From assembly GCA_002753725.1 (NCBI GenBank), contig PEAL01000002.1, positions 1 to 51,098 of the forward strand: DNA of 51,098 bases. Direction: 5' to 3'. The stretch comes from Deltaproteobacteria bacterium (GTDB lineage Bacteria > Desulfobacterota > Desulfobacteria > Desulfobacterales > Magnetomoraceae). The notes below the pieces were generated by a model that worked only from the letters and a program-made list of their open reading frames with translations, was not told the origin of the DNA and did not search any database. This document shows, piece by piece, positions 32,631-42,003 of the stretch. A program made the position numbers and the translations under genes. Numbering within the stretch: position 1 is the stretch's first letter; each line of letters begins with the position of its first letter.

Positions 32631-33923
32631 TTAAAGTTCAAATGCGCGTTCGCCATGGAGTGCGTTATCTAATCCTTGCATTTCTTCATCTCTGGTGACA
32701 CGCAAACCCGATGCCAATAGTTTTGTTATCCCTATGACGATCAGGGTTCCCACAGCCGAATACAAAATTGTTCCAACGATAGAAACGATTTGAATCCATA
32801 GTTGTCCTGGGTTTCCATACAACAGACCTTTTCCGGCTTCATTGATGGTAGGATTGGCAAAAATTCCAGTTGCCAGCGCGCCCCAAAGTCCACACATGCC
32901 ATGAACGCCAAAAGCATCCAGGGAATCATCATAGCCCATTTTATGTTTAAGCACGGCCACGCTGTAAAAACCAAACATCCCTGCAACCGCACCAATAATC
33001 AAAGATGCTGGTAGATTGACAAATCCGGCTGCCGGTGTGATCGCAACCAGACCGGCAACAGCGCCAGATGCTATTCCTAACACAGTTGGTTTACGATTGA
33101 CAATCCATTCTGTTAGCATCCATGCCATTGCTCCCATTGAGGCCGATGTGTTGGTGACCAAAAAAGCCGATGCTGCAATGCCATCAGCAGCAAGTTGACT
33201 TCCTGCATTGAATCCAAACCAGCCAAACCATAATAAGGCAGCGCCTAAAGCGGTCAGGGTTACACTGGATGGAAACATGGCTTCCTTGCCATATCCCAAT
33301 CGTTTACCCAATACAAGGGATAAAACCAGACCTGCCACACCAGCATTGATATGAACAACATTCCCACCGGCAAAATCCAATGCGCCGATATTGCCCATCC
33401 ATCCGCCACCCCAGGCCCAATGAGCAACAGGGCAATAAACAAATGTAATCCAAAGCATGGCAAAAATAATCCATGCGGAAAATTTCATTCGATCCACAAT
33501 AGACCCCAAAACAAGTGCCACAGTAATGCCCGCAAATGTCATTTGAAACAGAGCAAACACAAAGGTTGGAATGCTCCCTGAAACACTGTTGACAGTGATT
33601 CCATTCATGAATAAATGATCCAACCCACCGATCATGCCGCCAATATCCGGACCAAATGCCAGACTATACCCCCACATCACCCAGATAATACTGCCAATGC
33701 AATAGGAAACAAATGTCATTGCCAGTGTATTGAGTAAGTTTTTTGTTCGAGACATACCCCCATAAAATAAGGCCAAACCTGCTGGTGTCATCATCATGAC
33801 CAGGGCTGTAGCAACAATGATCCAGGCGGTATCGCCACTGTTAATGGTCGCATCATCCGCCCATGCCAAAGATGAACATAAACCAGAAATCAAAGCTAAA
33901 ATAAATACAATTTTACTTTTCAT
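32631..33923 (-). CDS. amtB: Ammonium transporter
   Basis: An Amt/Rh-family channel of 430 residues with a cleavable signal peptide (ends near LAWADD) and eleven membrane helices. The pore twin-His is present: HINAGVAGL and GVHGMCGLWG. Conserved PAGLALFYGGM occurs in the first helices. It lies 33 bp after glnD and 18 bp before glnK, with AAGGAGG before the ATG. It imports ammonium under nitrogen limitation and is closed by unmodified GlnK. Confidence 0.96.
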   Translation of the reverse strand: MKSKIVFILALISGLCSSLAWADDATINSGDTAWIIVATALVMMMTPAGLALFYGGMSRTKNLLNTLAMTFVSYCIGSIIWVMWGYSLAFGPDIGGMIGGLDHLFMNGITVNSVSGSIPTFVFALFQMTFAGITVALVLGSIVDRMKFSAWIIFAMLWITFVYCPVAHWAWGGGWMGNIGALDFAGGNVVHINAGVAGLVLSLVLGKRLGYGKEAMFPSSVTLTALGAALLWFGWFGFNAGSQLAADGIAASAFLVTNTSASMGAMAWMLTEWIVNRKPTVLGIASGAVAGLVAITPAAGFVNLPASLIIGAVAGMFGFYSVAVLKHKMGYDDSLDAFGVHGMCGLWGALATGIFANPTINEAGKGLLYGNPGQLWIQIVSIVGTILYSAVGTLIVIGITKLLASGLRVTRDEEMQGLDNALHGERAFEL

Positions 33924-33956
33924 TGAAAAATCCTCCTTTTTATTAACGTTATATTA

Positions 33957-36587
33957 TTATTCAATACTGTAAGCATTGATCACATCAGAAATTTTTTGTT
34001 TAAGCATATCAATCTGCACCTGAGATTGAATTTTATGACCATTTAAGTCTTTCACATAAAAAATATCCACCACCTGATCCATATCGGTGCCAATTTTGGC
34101 GAAATAGATATTCAACCCGGAGCGAAACAAGGTATCTGTGATACCAAATAAAAGTCCCAGACGATCTACAGCAAAGACTTCAACAATGGAATAAAAGGCT
34201 GACAGTTGATTATCAATATGTATTTTAGCGGGTGGATAGGTTTTACCATTTCTATAGATATGATATTGCGTTTTTTCAGCCAGCATCTGTTGAACATCGA
34301 GATCGGTTGAAAGACTTTCCTGTAGTTTGTATTCGATTCTGTTCCATAAGTCCTTTTCATAAATGCGATCTTTGGGGGCACTGACTTTGAAAATATCCAG
34401 GGCGATCCGATTTTGCCAGGTATGAACACGCGCATCCAGTATGGAAATATTATGGACAGACAATATGCCTGTAATGAGTGAGAACAATCCAGGTCGATCT
34501 TTTGCGCAAACAGTCAACAAGCGAGTGTCTGTTTCAGAATGAGCCACACGCATGACAGCCTTTTGATTGCGCAATGATTCAAACATTTGAATATGACACC
34601 ACATTTCATCAGAAGATGAATATAATAAGTACCTTGGAGACATATGCGTGAAACAGTTGAGAATGGTATTTTGTTGCGTCATATCTTTTGCATTTGACAG
34701 AACACCCTGCTTTTTTTTCTCAACGATTTTTGTTGCCTGTTCAGTAGCTAACTCACCGTTTTCAATGGTGGATAACGTGCGATAGTACAATTTTCTTAAA
34801 AGTTGATCGGTCCAGTCTGACCATGCATTTGGACCGGTGGACTTTGAATCTGCGACAGTCAGCAAGTAAAGCATGTCTAGATGTTCTACTGTTTTGATTT
34901 GTCGGGCACAGGCAATGGCGGTTTGTTCGTCATCAACATCACGACGGGTTGCCATTGTAATTAAAAAAAGATGTTCCCGGACAATCAATGCCACCTGTTT
35001 ACATTGTTTGGGGCTATATCCCATCCGTTCCATTACACGTAAAGCGATGTCATGTCCCTTTTCACTGTGATCCCCCTGGGAATCTTGTTTTCCAATATCA
35101 TGAAGAAGTGCCGCCCAAAGCAGAAGACGTTTTTTTCGTTTCAGTTTTCGATACAATTCTTTGCACAAATCACAGGATTGATTATCCTCGGTGACCCCAA
35201 AAGATTTCAATTGTTGAACGGTCCTTAAAACATGCTTATCCACGGGATAAACATGATACTGATCATACTGAATGCGGTCGGCAATACCATCAAATTCTGG
35301 TATGAATCGTATCAGAAAACCCGTTGCCAGCATTTCATTTAACACGTTGAACATCGGGGCATGGGTGATGAGAATCTTCTCAAAATCTTTGATAATCACT
35401 GGATTTTTTCGGTAGTCATCATTGACAAGACCTTTGAATTCCTCAACAAGCCGATAAGCTTCTCCACTTAAGGGTATTTTGATCCGTGCGGATTCCACAA
35501 AAATCCTCATCAAAAGCTCCGGGCGATTGAGAATGGCCTCAGATGACTTGAAAAATAATAAATCCCGATCAATACCAATTTCTTCATCCAGGGGAACAAA
35601 GGCTGATTTTCGTTTAAAATTAAACCGACGTTTTGCGGGTTTTAAATCCCTGATCATCATCAGATGAAGTTTTTTTATGGTTTCCATATGTGCATGAAGA
35701 TCCCCTAAAAAGGATTCAACAGGCATCAAATCAGTGGATGCTGAATAATCCAATCGACTGGCCAGTTGGGTTTGTAATTCAAAATGCAATTGATCATTTT
35801 TTCTCCCGGATATAATATGAAGATGATTGCGAATGCTCCACAAAAAATTGAGGGATTGCTGGAGCTTAGTGTAGTCATTGAGTGATATGTATCCCATATA
35901 TTCCAGATCCCTGGGGATATTGAGTCCTGTAACCAGGCGCGCCATCCAGAGCATACTGTGATAATCTCTCAAACCGCCCTGACCTTCTTTGAGATTGGGT
36001 TCGAGCAAATAAGTGGAGTCGCCGAATCGTTCATGTCGATATTTACTGATTTCAATCAACTCAATCAGCATTTTACTTTTTTTCTTGTGAATGACTTTAT
36101 TTTGAAATTGGTGTCTAAATTCCTGAAACAATGGCGTTGATCCACAAATCAAGCGAGCATCCATATGGGCTGTCAATACTTCGATATCATCTGACGCCAA
36201 TGCGATACATTCTTTGATTGTTCGTGTGCCTGGACTGGCATCTAAACCGATATCCCACAAAGGATATACAATTTCTTTAATTAAATTTTTGGTTTCATCC
36301 GGTACACGTTTTTGAAAAAGGATAAGCAAATCAATGTCTGAATGCACACATTGCTCACATCGCCCATATCCACCCAGCGCAACAATGGCAAAGGGCTGTT
36401 TTTTTTCAATGAATTGTTTTCCCACCTGACTATCTGCGTAACTGTTTTGAAAAAAAGAATCAATCAAGCGCGCGTATTGAAGTTCAAAATTCAACGATTT
36501 CCCCTGGCTAAAATTTTTGATCTGTTCCATTCGATCTATTTTGAGAGATTTTGCAAAATTTTTTTTATGCGTTGATTTATTTTTCAT
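33957..36587 (-). CDS. glnD: PII uridylyltransferase / uridylyl-removing enzyme
   Basis: The bifunctional nitrogen sensor. The nucleotidyltransferase domain has ALGGYGRCEQCVHSDIDLLI, keeping the paired Asp ligands. The HD domain has LLHDIGKQ for deuridylylation, and two C-terminal ACT domains sense glutamine (VCAKDRPGLF and VFAVDRLGLLF). ATGs at 36587 and 36623 are both possible, giving 876 or 888 residues; neither ribosome binding site is strong and I chose the shorter. It is the first gene of the glnD-amtB-glnK operon, so enzyme, target and channel are made together. Confidence 0.93.
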   Translation of the reverse strand: MKNKSTHKKNFAKSLKIDRMEQIKNFSQGKSLNFELQYARLIDSFFQNSYADSQVGKQFIEKKQPFAIVALGGYGRCEQCVHSDIDLLILFQKRVPDETKNLIKEIVYPLWDIGLDASPGTRTIKECIALASDDIEVLTAHMDARLICGSTPLFQEFRHQFQNKVIHKKKSKMLIELIEISKYRHERFGDSTYLLEPNLKEGQGGLRDYHSMLWMARLVTGLNIPRDLEYMGYISLNDYTKLQQSLNFLWSIRNHLHIISGRKNDQLHFELQTQLASRLDYSASTDLMPVESFLGDLHAHMETIKKLHLMMIRDLKPAKRRFNFKRKSAFVPLDEEIGIDRDLLFFKSSEAILNRPELLMRIFVESARIKIPLSGEAYRLVEEFKGLVNDDYRKNPVIIKDFEKILITHAPMFNVLNEMLATGFLIRFIPEFDGIADRIQYDQYHVYPVDKHVLRTVQQLKSFGVTEDNQSCDLCKELYRKLKRKKRLLLWAALLHDIGKQDSQGDHSEKGHDIALRVMERMGYSPKQCKQVALIVREHLFLITMATRRDVDDEQTAIACARQIKTVEHLDMLYLLTVADSKSTGPNAWSDWTDQLLRKLYYRTLSTIENGELATEQATKIVEKKKQGVLSNAKDMTQQNTILNCFTHMSPRYLLYSSSDEMWCHIQMFESLRNQKAVMRVAHSETDTRLLTVCAKDRPGLFSLITGILSVHNISILDARVHTWQNRIALDIFKVSAPKDRIYEKDLWNRIEYKLQESLSTDLDVQQMLAEKTQYHIYRNGKTYPPAKIHIDNQLSAFYSIVEVFAVDRLGLLFGITDTLFRSGLNIYFAKIGTDMDQVVDIFYVKDLNGHKIQSQVQIDMLKQKISDVINAYSIE

Positions 36588-36653
36588 TTTAATCTTTCTT
36601 AAAAATTTTTTTTCTATGATCATTGGAAATTATTTGTTTGTGATTAGTTAAAA

Positions 36654-36669
36654 AGCACAGTCTGTGCCA
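36654..36669 (-). promoter_or_regulatory. Sigma-54 promoter of the glnD-amtB-glnK operon
   Basis: On the minus strand the sequence is TGGCACAGACTGTGCT: a perfect -24 TGGCAC, GG and GC spaced by 10 bp, and a -12 element TGC one base from consensus. Start is expected near 36642, upstream of both candidate glnD start codons. The central GCACAG/CTGTGC symmetry means it could alternatively be an operator. A 6-6-6 palindrome at 36815-36832 (GATAGT/ACTATC), about 170 bp upstream, is placed where an NtrC-type activator could bind. The rest of the 338-bp gap shows nothing else but a terminator. Confidence 0.65.
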
Positions 36670-36884
36670 TGAGGGGGTAAAAAAATAATACATCATAAAT
36701 TCAATTAGATATGTTTTTCGAGGTCTAAAAATCATTGATAAAACTAAAACAAATATGTATTTTTAAAAGGGGTGATACAAAAACGTTCTATTGGGAGGGC
36801 AAGAGTCTCTATATGATAGTTATTAGACTATCCGACCAAAAAGGCCTAAAAGTTTTTTGGGATGTTTATTGATCCCCATAAAAA

Positions 36885-36917
36885 TGCAGGGACGAAAAAA
36901 ATGTCTTCGTCCCTGCA
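36885..36917 (-). terminator. Rho-independent terminator of the Kazal-repeat surface protein gene
   Basis: Arms TGCAGGGACGAA and TTCGTCCCTGCA (36885-36896 and 36906-36917) flank a 9-nt loop. On the minus strand they follow the stop codon at 36926 by 8 nt and are followed by five T residues. Confidence 0.75.
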
Positions 36918-36925
36918 ATCATCAA

Positions 36926-39900
36926 TTATTGCCCATCAAAAAGCGGGCATGTACCTTCAAAGTTAATATTCACACCAGAACTTTCAGCAATACACGCATT
37001 ACCATAAGTTTTTCCATTGCACCCACAAACAGGATCAAGCAACATGATACAGGCTTCAGGGCGAGGTTGACAAATACCTTCATCATCACACGCACCTGTC
37101 GGCTTTTTGCAAATCGCTTTATCACCACATTCTGAATTTGTGGTGCATCGCATGATGGGGAATAGCTCAATGTCATGAATGTTTTCTCCTGGATGAATGT
37201 CTATTTCTATTTTATGCGGCTCAAAATTTTCAGCTTCAATTCGGATGACATAAAAACCCATTGGAATATTTTCAAACATAAAACGTCCGGAATCATCGGT
37301 TTCAGTGGTCAGGGATTGAAGTGTGGTGTCATTTATTCTGGGAATCAAGCTTACTTGAGCGCCGCCAATACCAACAATGCAATCAGTGGTGGTTTGATCA
37401 CAGTCAACCGCTCCGTTCCGAACCATACCTTTAAGCACTGAGGGCTCAGGTTGGCGTTGAAGTTCAATATCAATCAACGTCTCTTTTCCTGGAAGGATTT
37501 TGATGGGTTCTTCCCATAACATCCATCCATCAGCTTCGATTCGCAAGGCGTATACACCGGCTTTGAGATTTTCAAATGCATACTGTCCCTGCTCACCAGA
37601 TGTGGTTTCCAGTTGTTTGACCAGGCTGTCATCTGATGTGGTGTCTGTTAAATTCAACAGGGTGAGAACCACCAGCGCATTGGCAATAGGTTTCACGCAT
37701 GATTCCTGAGTTTCACATTCTGGGATATACCCGGAAATCAGACCCTTTAATGATGCAACGGCTGAATATGAAATAAGCAAGACATCTTTTTCTGTCACTT
37801 CATCTGTTGTAATTTCAATCTCACCTTTCCATGCCTGATATCCTGACGCCCGAACAAGAATGCTGTAGATACCCACCGGTAATTTATCCATTTCATAAGC
37901 ACCATCATCATGAGACTGGGTTTTAACTTCATATGGCTGTTGATAAACGTCTGAATTGGGCATTCCTGGAGGAAGTAACACCGACAAATAAATTTCTGCA
38001 CCAGGAATGGTCTTGTTTTCCACATTGACATCCCTGATAATTCCTTTGAGCGCACCGGTTTCAGGGGGTGCTTTACACGCTCCAAAATACAATATATTGA
38101 TGCCAAGGGTTAAAGCTTCACATTCGTTGTTGTACGTGTTGCCATCACAACCACAGACCGGATCAATATTATCCGGGCATACTTCAGGTCTTGGACGACA
38201 AACACCTGTGTTTTCGCATTCATAAGCTGGTTTTGAACAAAATTCACTTGCAGAACAGCCGGCATTATCCTCACAGGGGCGAGCGGGCATTAACTCAAAA
38301 TTTCGAACATTTTCTCCCTCTTGAATATCAAAATTGTCCATTCGATCCTGATATTTTTCTGCCTGAATATGAATGGAATAGCGACCCGATGGAATGTCAT
38401 GAAATTCATAAAAACCATCCTGATTGGTTTCAGTGAAGAAAGGCTGCATACTTTCATTGTCACGCTCAGAAATCAATTCAATACGTGCTTTTGGAATGGG
38501 AAGAATGCAATCGGCCAGATTGTCACAATCAACCAATCCATCAAGTACCTGTCCTTTGAGGTATGCCAGAGGCATCATGGGGAAAAGCAGCACGTCAATG
38601 ATGGTTTCTGATGGTTCAATGAGGACCTGTTTTTTCCATTCCATAAAGCCATCGGCTTTAACATGCATGATGTATTCACCGGATGGCATACCTGACAATT
38701 CATACAGGCCTTCCTTGTTACTGGTTGTTTCCAGATTGGGAATCGAGCCGGTAGCGCTGTCTGGTGTCAGGATATACAATTGAATATGTGCGCCTGGAAT
38801 GGGAACAATGCATCGTTCCTCATTTGTGTCACAACGAATTGAACCATCCCGCACCATCCCCTTGAGAATGGATTCACCCATAAATGGTTTTAAAAATACA
38901 GTCTTTTCATGAATATCTCCAGGTTCCAAATATATTATCGTTTCAAAGGGTTCGTACTGGTTTGCACGAACAGTCATCTGATATTCACCCGCCGGAATTT
39001 CTTTAAAAAAATATGCGCCCTGTTCATCGGTCTCTGTTCGCATGGGGGGAATTATGGTGCTGCTCTTCGTAGATATGAGCATCACCGAGGCATTGGAAAC
39101 GGGAATCATACAATCAGCAGATGCACAGTCAGCGTTTCCATCAAAGATATGACCTTTCAATCCAGTAATGGCATTTTCAGGAAGCAATGTAATATCCTGA
39201 ACTTGTTCCGCTCCTGGAGGAATCGCAATAAATCCTTCCCAGGGTCTGAACATTTCAGCACGGGCAATGATTTGATATTTCCCTGATGGTATTTGATCAA
39301 AATAATAATATCCACGGTCATCAGATTTTGTTTGAAACAAGGGGGGAGCGTTGATATCCGGGTCGGTGCCATATAAGGAAAACAATGAAATTTCAGCACC
39401 TGGAACATTCATGATACAATTAGTGCCAACGCAATTGACAGCGCCATTAAACACATGACCTTTCAGTCTGCCCTGCTCTGACATGGGATTCAATTGAAAT
39501 GTCAAATGAATCGATTCTTCTGGAGGAACAGTAACCATATCTTCCAGTTTTTCAAAGCCTTGAGCCCTGATTAACAGATAATAACTACCTTCAGTAATGT
39601 TGAAAAATTTAAACACGCCATTTTCATCGGTAACAGCTTTATCATAATGGGAGGTAAAGTTGGCATCAGGTCTGTCAGGATACAGATAAACAATAGCACC
39701 AGGAACAGGTTTTTCACAACTACCATCACTACAGTTATCTGTATGGGTCATGACAAGGCCATGAATCCGCAATTCCTGCTCAACAGGTTGCAGAAAAATT
39801 TCCATTTCTTCATTATTTCCAGGACGAAGCTGAATCATCTCTTTAAAAGGCAGAAAATCCGGGCTACTGACAATCATTTGATAGTCAATTGCTGCCAATC

Positions 39901-41758
39901 TTGGGAAAAAGAATTTTCCATCAGGACCTGTTTTGACATGCTCACCATTTGTGGCAGGCATAACCGTTTCATTTGTTGAGAGTAAGGGAAAAAGAACCAC
40001 ATCCGCATTTTCAATAGGAACCAGACATTTGGTGCCATCATCACATTTGACTGAGCCATCATAAATATGGCCACCAAATGTTGCAATCACACCATTTGGT
40101 TTAAGGATAATATCATGTTCAACCCTTTCACCAGGAATGACGTTCACTTTTTCTGTCACGGTGTCAAATCCCTGAGCCACAACTGAAATGATGTAAATTA
40201 ATTGACCATTAACCGGATAACCAACGGCTAATTCTAGAAATTCGTAAAAACCTTCTTCATTGGTTTGGGTTTTGAATTCCGGTAATGGGGCAAAGGTTGG
40301 TGATGCATCAGCATCATCTGATGCGGTCAGTGTGGGATATGGAAAATAGGGTCTGACAATTATTGTTGCACCGGCAATGGGGGTTCTTTGCGCTGTTGTT
40401 GCATCCCCGTTGTCAACAATAAATACATGACCAAACAAACTGGCTTTTTCCGGCAGGTCTTTTCGGGTAAGAACAACCTGAACAAACTGGGCATCCTGAT
40501 GCCAGTTTAAATATGGATCAATACAAAAACAGCCTGTACCCACATTTTGAATCAAATTCAGCAGGTCATAGGCGGACTGAGCCGGATCAGAAACAGCAAC
40601 ATTGGCATCATCGCCTTTTTCTGCCTGTCCTTCCAACGTGATGACCGAACCACTGGGATTGATTACAGGAAGGGGATTATACCCTTTTGATCGAATAATA
40701 ACTTGTTGATGATACTCCTCAAAGTTATCATGTCTGACAGAAAGTGTATATTCGCCAACCGGAATACCGACAAAGGAAAAGCCTCCCTTTTCATTGGTTT
40801 TTCCAGATCGGACAATATCAACAACGCCATCTTTGATGACACCAATAGCAACACTTGCATTGGCCACAGGATAGAACGTATCCCAAACACCCGTGTTGAT
40901 ATGAGGAGCTTTTTCAACCACTTTTCCCATCAGCGCGCCTGTTTGTTCGGATGATTCTGGAAAAAGAACCAGGTTTCGTTTGCTGTCACTGCCACCAATC
41001 ACACTGGCAATGCTCAATACTTTTTGAAAGCCAACTTTATTAGCCATGACAAAATAACGGCCTTGGGGGATGCCATCCAGGCGATAGGCTCCGGTTTCAT
41101 CTGTATGGGTTTTGCGAAGGGGCGTTTCTGAGGCGGAAATATCTTCTTTCAGATCATTCTCGGCAACAGGAAATAAACTGACTGTTGCATCAGGTAAAAC
41201 GTTGAGTTTTCCGGATGGGTCAGGTGTCAACACATAACCGGTGACACTGCCGTCAATATTTTCCATTTTTTCCAACCGCACATTGACTGTGGCAACCATT
41301 TCAGGTTCCATTTCAACCTTTATGCGAGCGCTCAAATAACGATCGTGGGATACTGCCAACAGATGTTGTCCTGGGCGAACACTTTCAAATCGGAAACCGC
41401 CATTGGGGCCTGTTTTTTGTGTAAATTTTTCACCATTATCTGATGTACACACGACCAGTGCGCCGGAAATTGGAATCCAAACCTCGGCATCACCGGTATC
41501 CTCAGTAACAACACCCTGGATACTCCCGCTTTCGGTGACCAGAACAATCTGACCGCTGGCATCCTCTGTCCCTGATGCGTATTTAACGGCCCGAACACCA
41601 GTAACCAATTGTAATTGATAAATAATGTCTTGCAGACCGATTTGTCTGTCAGCATTGACATCGTTGAGATACACGTTGCCGTTTTGATCCATACCACCAA
41701 AGGCAGGGGGGATTAAAAAGACAAAACTCATAAAAATCGCCATTAAAAACCGTTTCAT
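36926..41758 (-). CDS. Giant secreted protein: dockerin-like segment, 13 CarboxypepD_reg-type repeats and two Kazal domains
   Basis: A 1610-residue protein with signal peptide (ends near PPAFGG) and a dockerin-like calcium segment (NDVNADRQIGLQDI, about 30-55). Thirteen beta-sandwich repeats of about 100-130 residues follow, each with a P-I-x-x-A strand, a TDE-x-G-x-Y/F turn and an IPSGEY-type motif, as in CarboxypepD_reg/Cna-B folds. Repeats 5-10, 12 and 13 carry an extra Cys pair, such as CDNLADCILPI. Kazal-type domains lie at about 1165-1230 and 1535-1607 (the DPVCGCDGNTY and DPVCGCNGKTY cores). A strong AAAGGAGG precedes the ATG. Likely a surface stalk; protease inhibition is possible but untested. 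Confidence 0.85.
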   Translation of the reverse strand: MKRFLMAIFMSFVFLIPPAFGGMDQNGNVYLNDVNADRQIGLQDIIYQLQLVTGVRAVKYASGTEDASGQIVLVTESGSIQGVVTEDTGDAEVWIPISGALVVCTSDNGEKFTQKTGPNGGFRFESVRPGQHLLAVSHDRYLSARIKVEMEPEMVATVNVRLEKMENIDGSVTGYVLTPDPSGKLNVLPDATVSLFPVAENDLKEDISASETPLRKTHTDETGAYRLDGIPQGRYFVMANKVGFQKVLSIASVIGGSDSKRNLVLFPESSEQTGALMGKVVEKAPHINTGVWDTFYPVANASVAIGVIKDGVVDIVRSGKTNEKGGFSFVGIPVGEYTLSVRHDNFEEYHQQVIIRSKGYNPLPVINPSGSVITLEGQAEKGDDANVAVSDPAQSAYDLLNLIQNVGTGCFCIDPYLNWHQDAQFVQVVLTRKDLPEKASLFGHVFIVDNGDATTAQRTPIAGATIIVRPYFPYPTLTASDDADASPTFAPLPEFKTQTNEEGFYEFLELAVGYPVNGQLIYIISVVAQGFDTVTEKVNVIPGERVEHDIILKPNGVIATFGGHIYDGSVKCDDGTKCLVPIENADVVLFPLLSTNETVMPATNGEHVKTGPDGKFFFPRLAAIDYQMIVSSPDFLPFKEMIQLRPGNNEEMEIFLQPVEQELRIHGLVMTHTDNCSDGSCEKPVPGAIVYLYPDRPDANFTSHYDKAVTDENGVFKFFNITEGSYYLLIRAQGFEKLEDMVTVPPEESIHLTFQLNPMSEQGRLKGHVFNGAVNCVGTNCIMNVPGAEISLFSLYGTDPDINAPPLFQTKSDDRGYYYFDQIPSGKYQIIARAEMFRPWEGFIAIPPGAEQVQDITLLPENAITGLKGHIFDGNADCASADCMIPVSNASVMLISTKSSTIIPPMRTETDEQGAYFFKEIPAGEYQMTVRANQYEPFETIIYLEPGDIHEKTVFLKPFMGESILKGMVRDGSIRCDTNEERCIVPIPGAHIQLYILTPDSATGSIPNLETTSNKEGLYELSGMPSGEYIMHVKADGFMEWKKQVLIEPSETIIDVLLFPMMPLAYLKGQVLDGLVDCDNLADCILPIPKARIELISERDNESMQPFFTETNQDGFYEFHDIPSGRYSIHIQAEKYQDRMDNFDIQEGENVRNFELMPARPCEDNAGCSASEFCSKPAYECENTGVCRPRPEVCPDNIDPVCGCDGNTYNNECEALTLGINILYFGACKAPPETGALKGIIRDVNVENKTIPGAEIYLSVLLPPGMPNSDVYQQPYEVKTQSHDDGAYEMDKLPVGIYSILVRASGYQAWKGEIEITTDEVTEKDVLLISYSAVASLKGLISGYIPECETQESCVKPIANALVVLTLLNLTDTTSDDSLVKQLETTSGEQGQYAFENLKAGVYALRIEADGWMLWEEPIKILPGKETLIDIELQRQPEPSVLKGMVRNGAVDCDQTTTDCIVGIGGAQVSLIPRINDTTLQSLTTETDDSGRFMFENIPMGFYVIRIEAENFEPHKIEIDIHPGENIHDIELFPIMRCTTNSECGDKAICKKPTGACDDEGICQPRPEACIMLLDPVCGCNGKTYGNACIAESSGVNINFEGTCPLFDGQ

Positions 41759-41835
41759 TTTGACCTCCTTTTGTCATTCAAAAAACGTTAATTTCAAAAC
41801 TTACTTTTGGAAAGAATTCACCTCCTTTCGATGAA

Positions 41836-41963
41836 TAGTGGCGTCCTAAAGCTTTAGCTTTGGGAGTTCCTTAGATTTTCAATGCGTTGTTTTTCTGTAA
41901 CTCCCAAAGCTAAAGCTTTGGGACTCCAATCTAAAAAGGGGAACTTATTTTTCAAGTATTCCT
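41836..41963. repeat. MITE-like inverted-repeat element, copy B
   Basis: It shares the paired core (TCCTAAAGCTTTAGCTTTGG and complement), the loop TTTTCAATGCG and the right end GGGGAACTTATTTTTC with copy A, but lacks copy A's outer left end. It sits in the 245-bp gap between the Kazal-repeat gene and pelF, upstream of the former's ribosome binding site. An extra unused AAAGGAGGTG lies between the element and the gene. Confidence 0.75.
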
Positions 41964-42003
41964 GATTAAATTTGGGTTCCTTAAAGAACAGATCACAGCG
42001 TCA

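Noticed and set aside
37175..41700. Many open frames opposite and out of frame with the Kazal-repeat gene
   Set aside because: They arise as shadows of a long repetitive gene; none has a ribosome binding site or recognisable domain.
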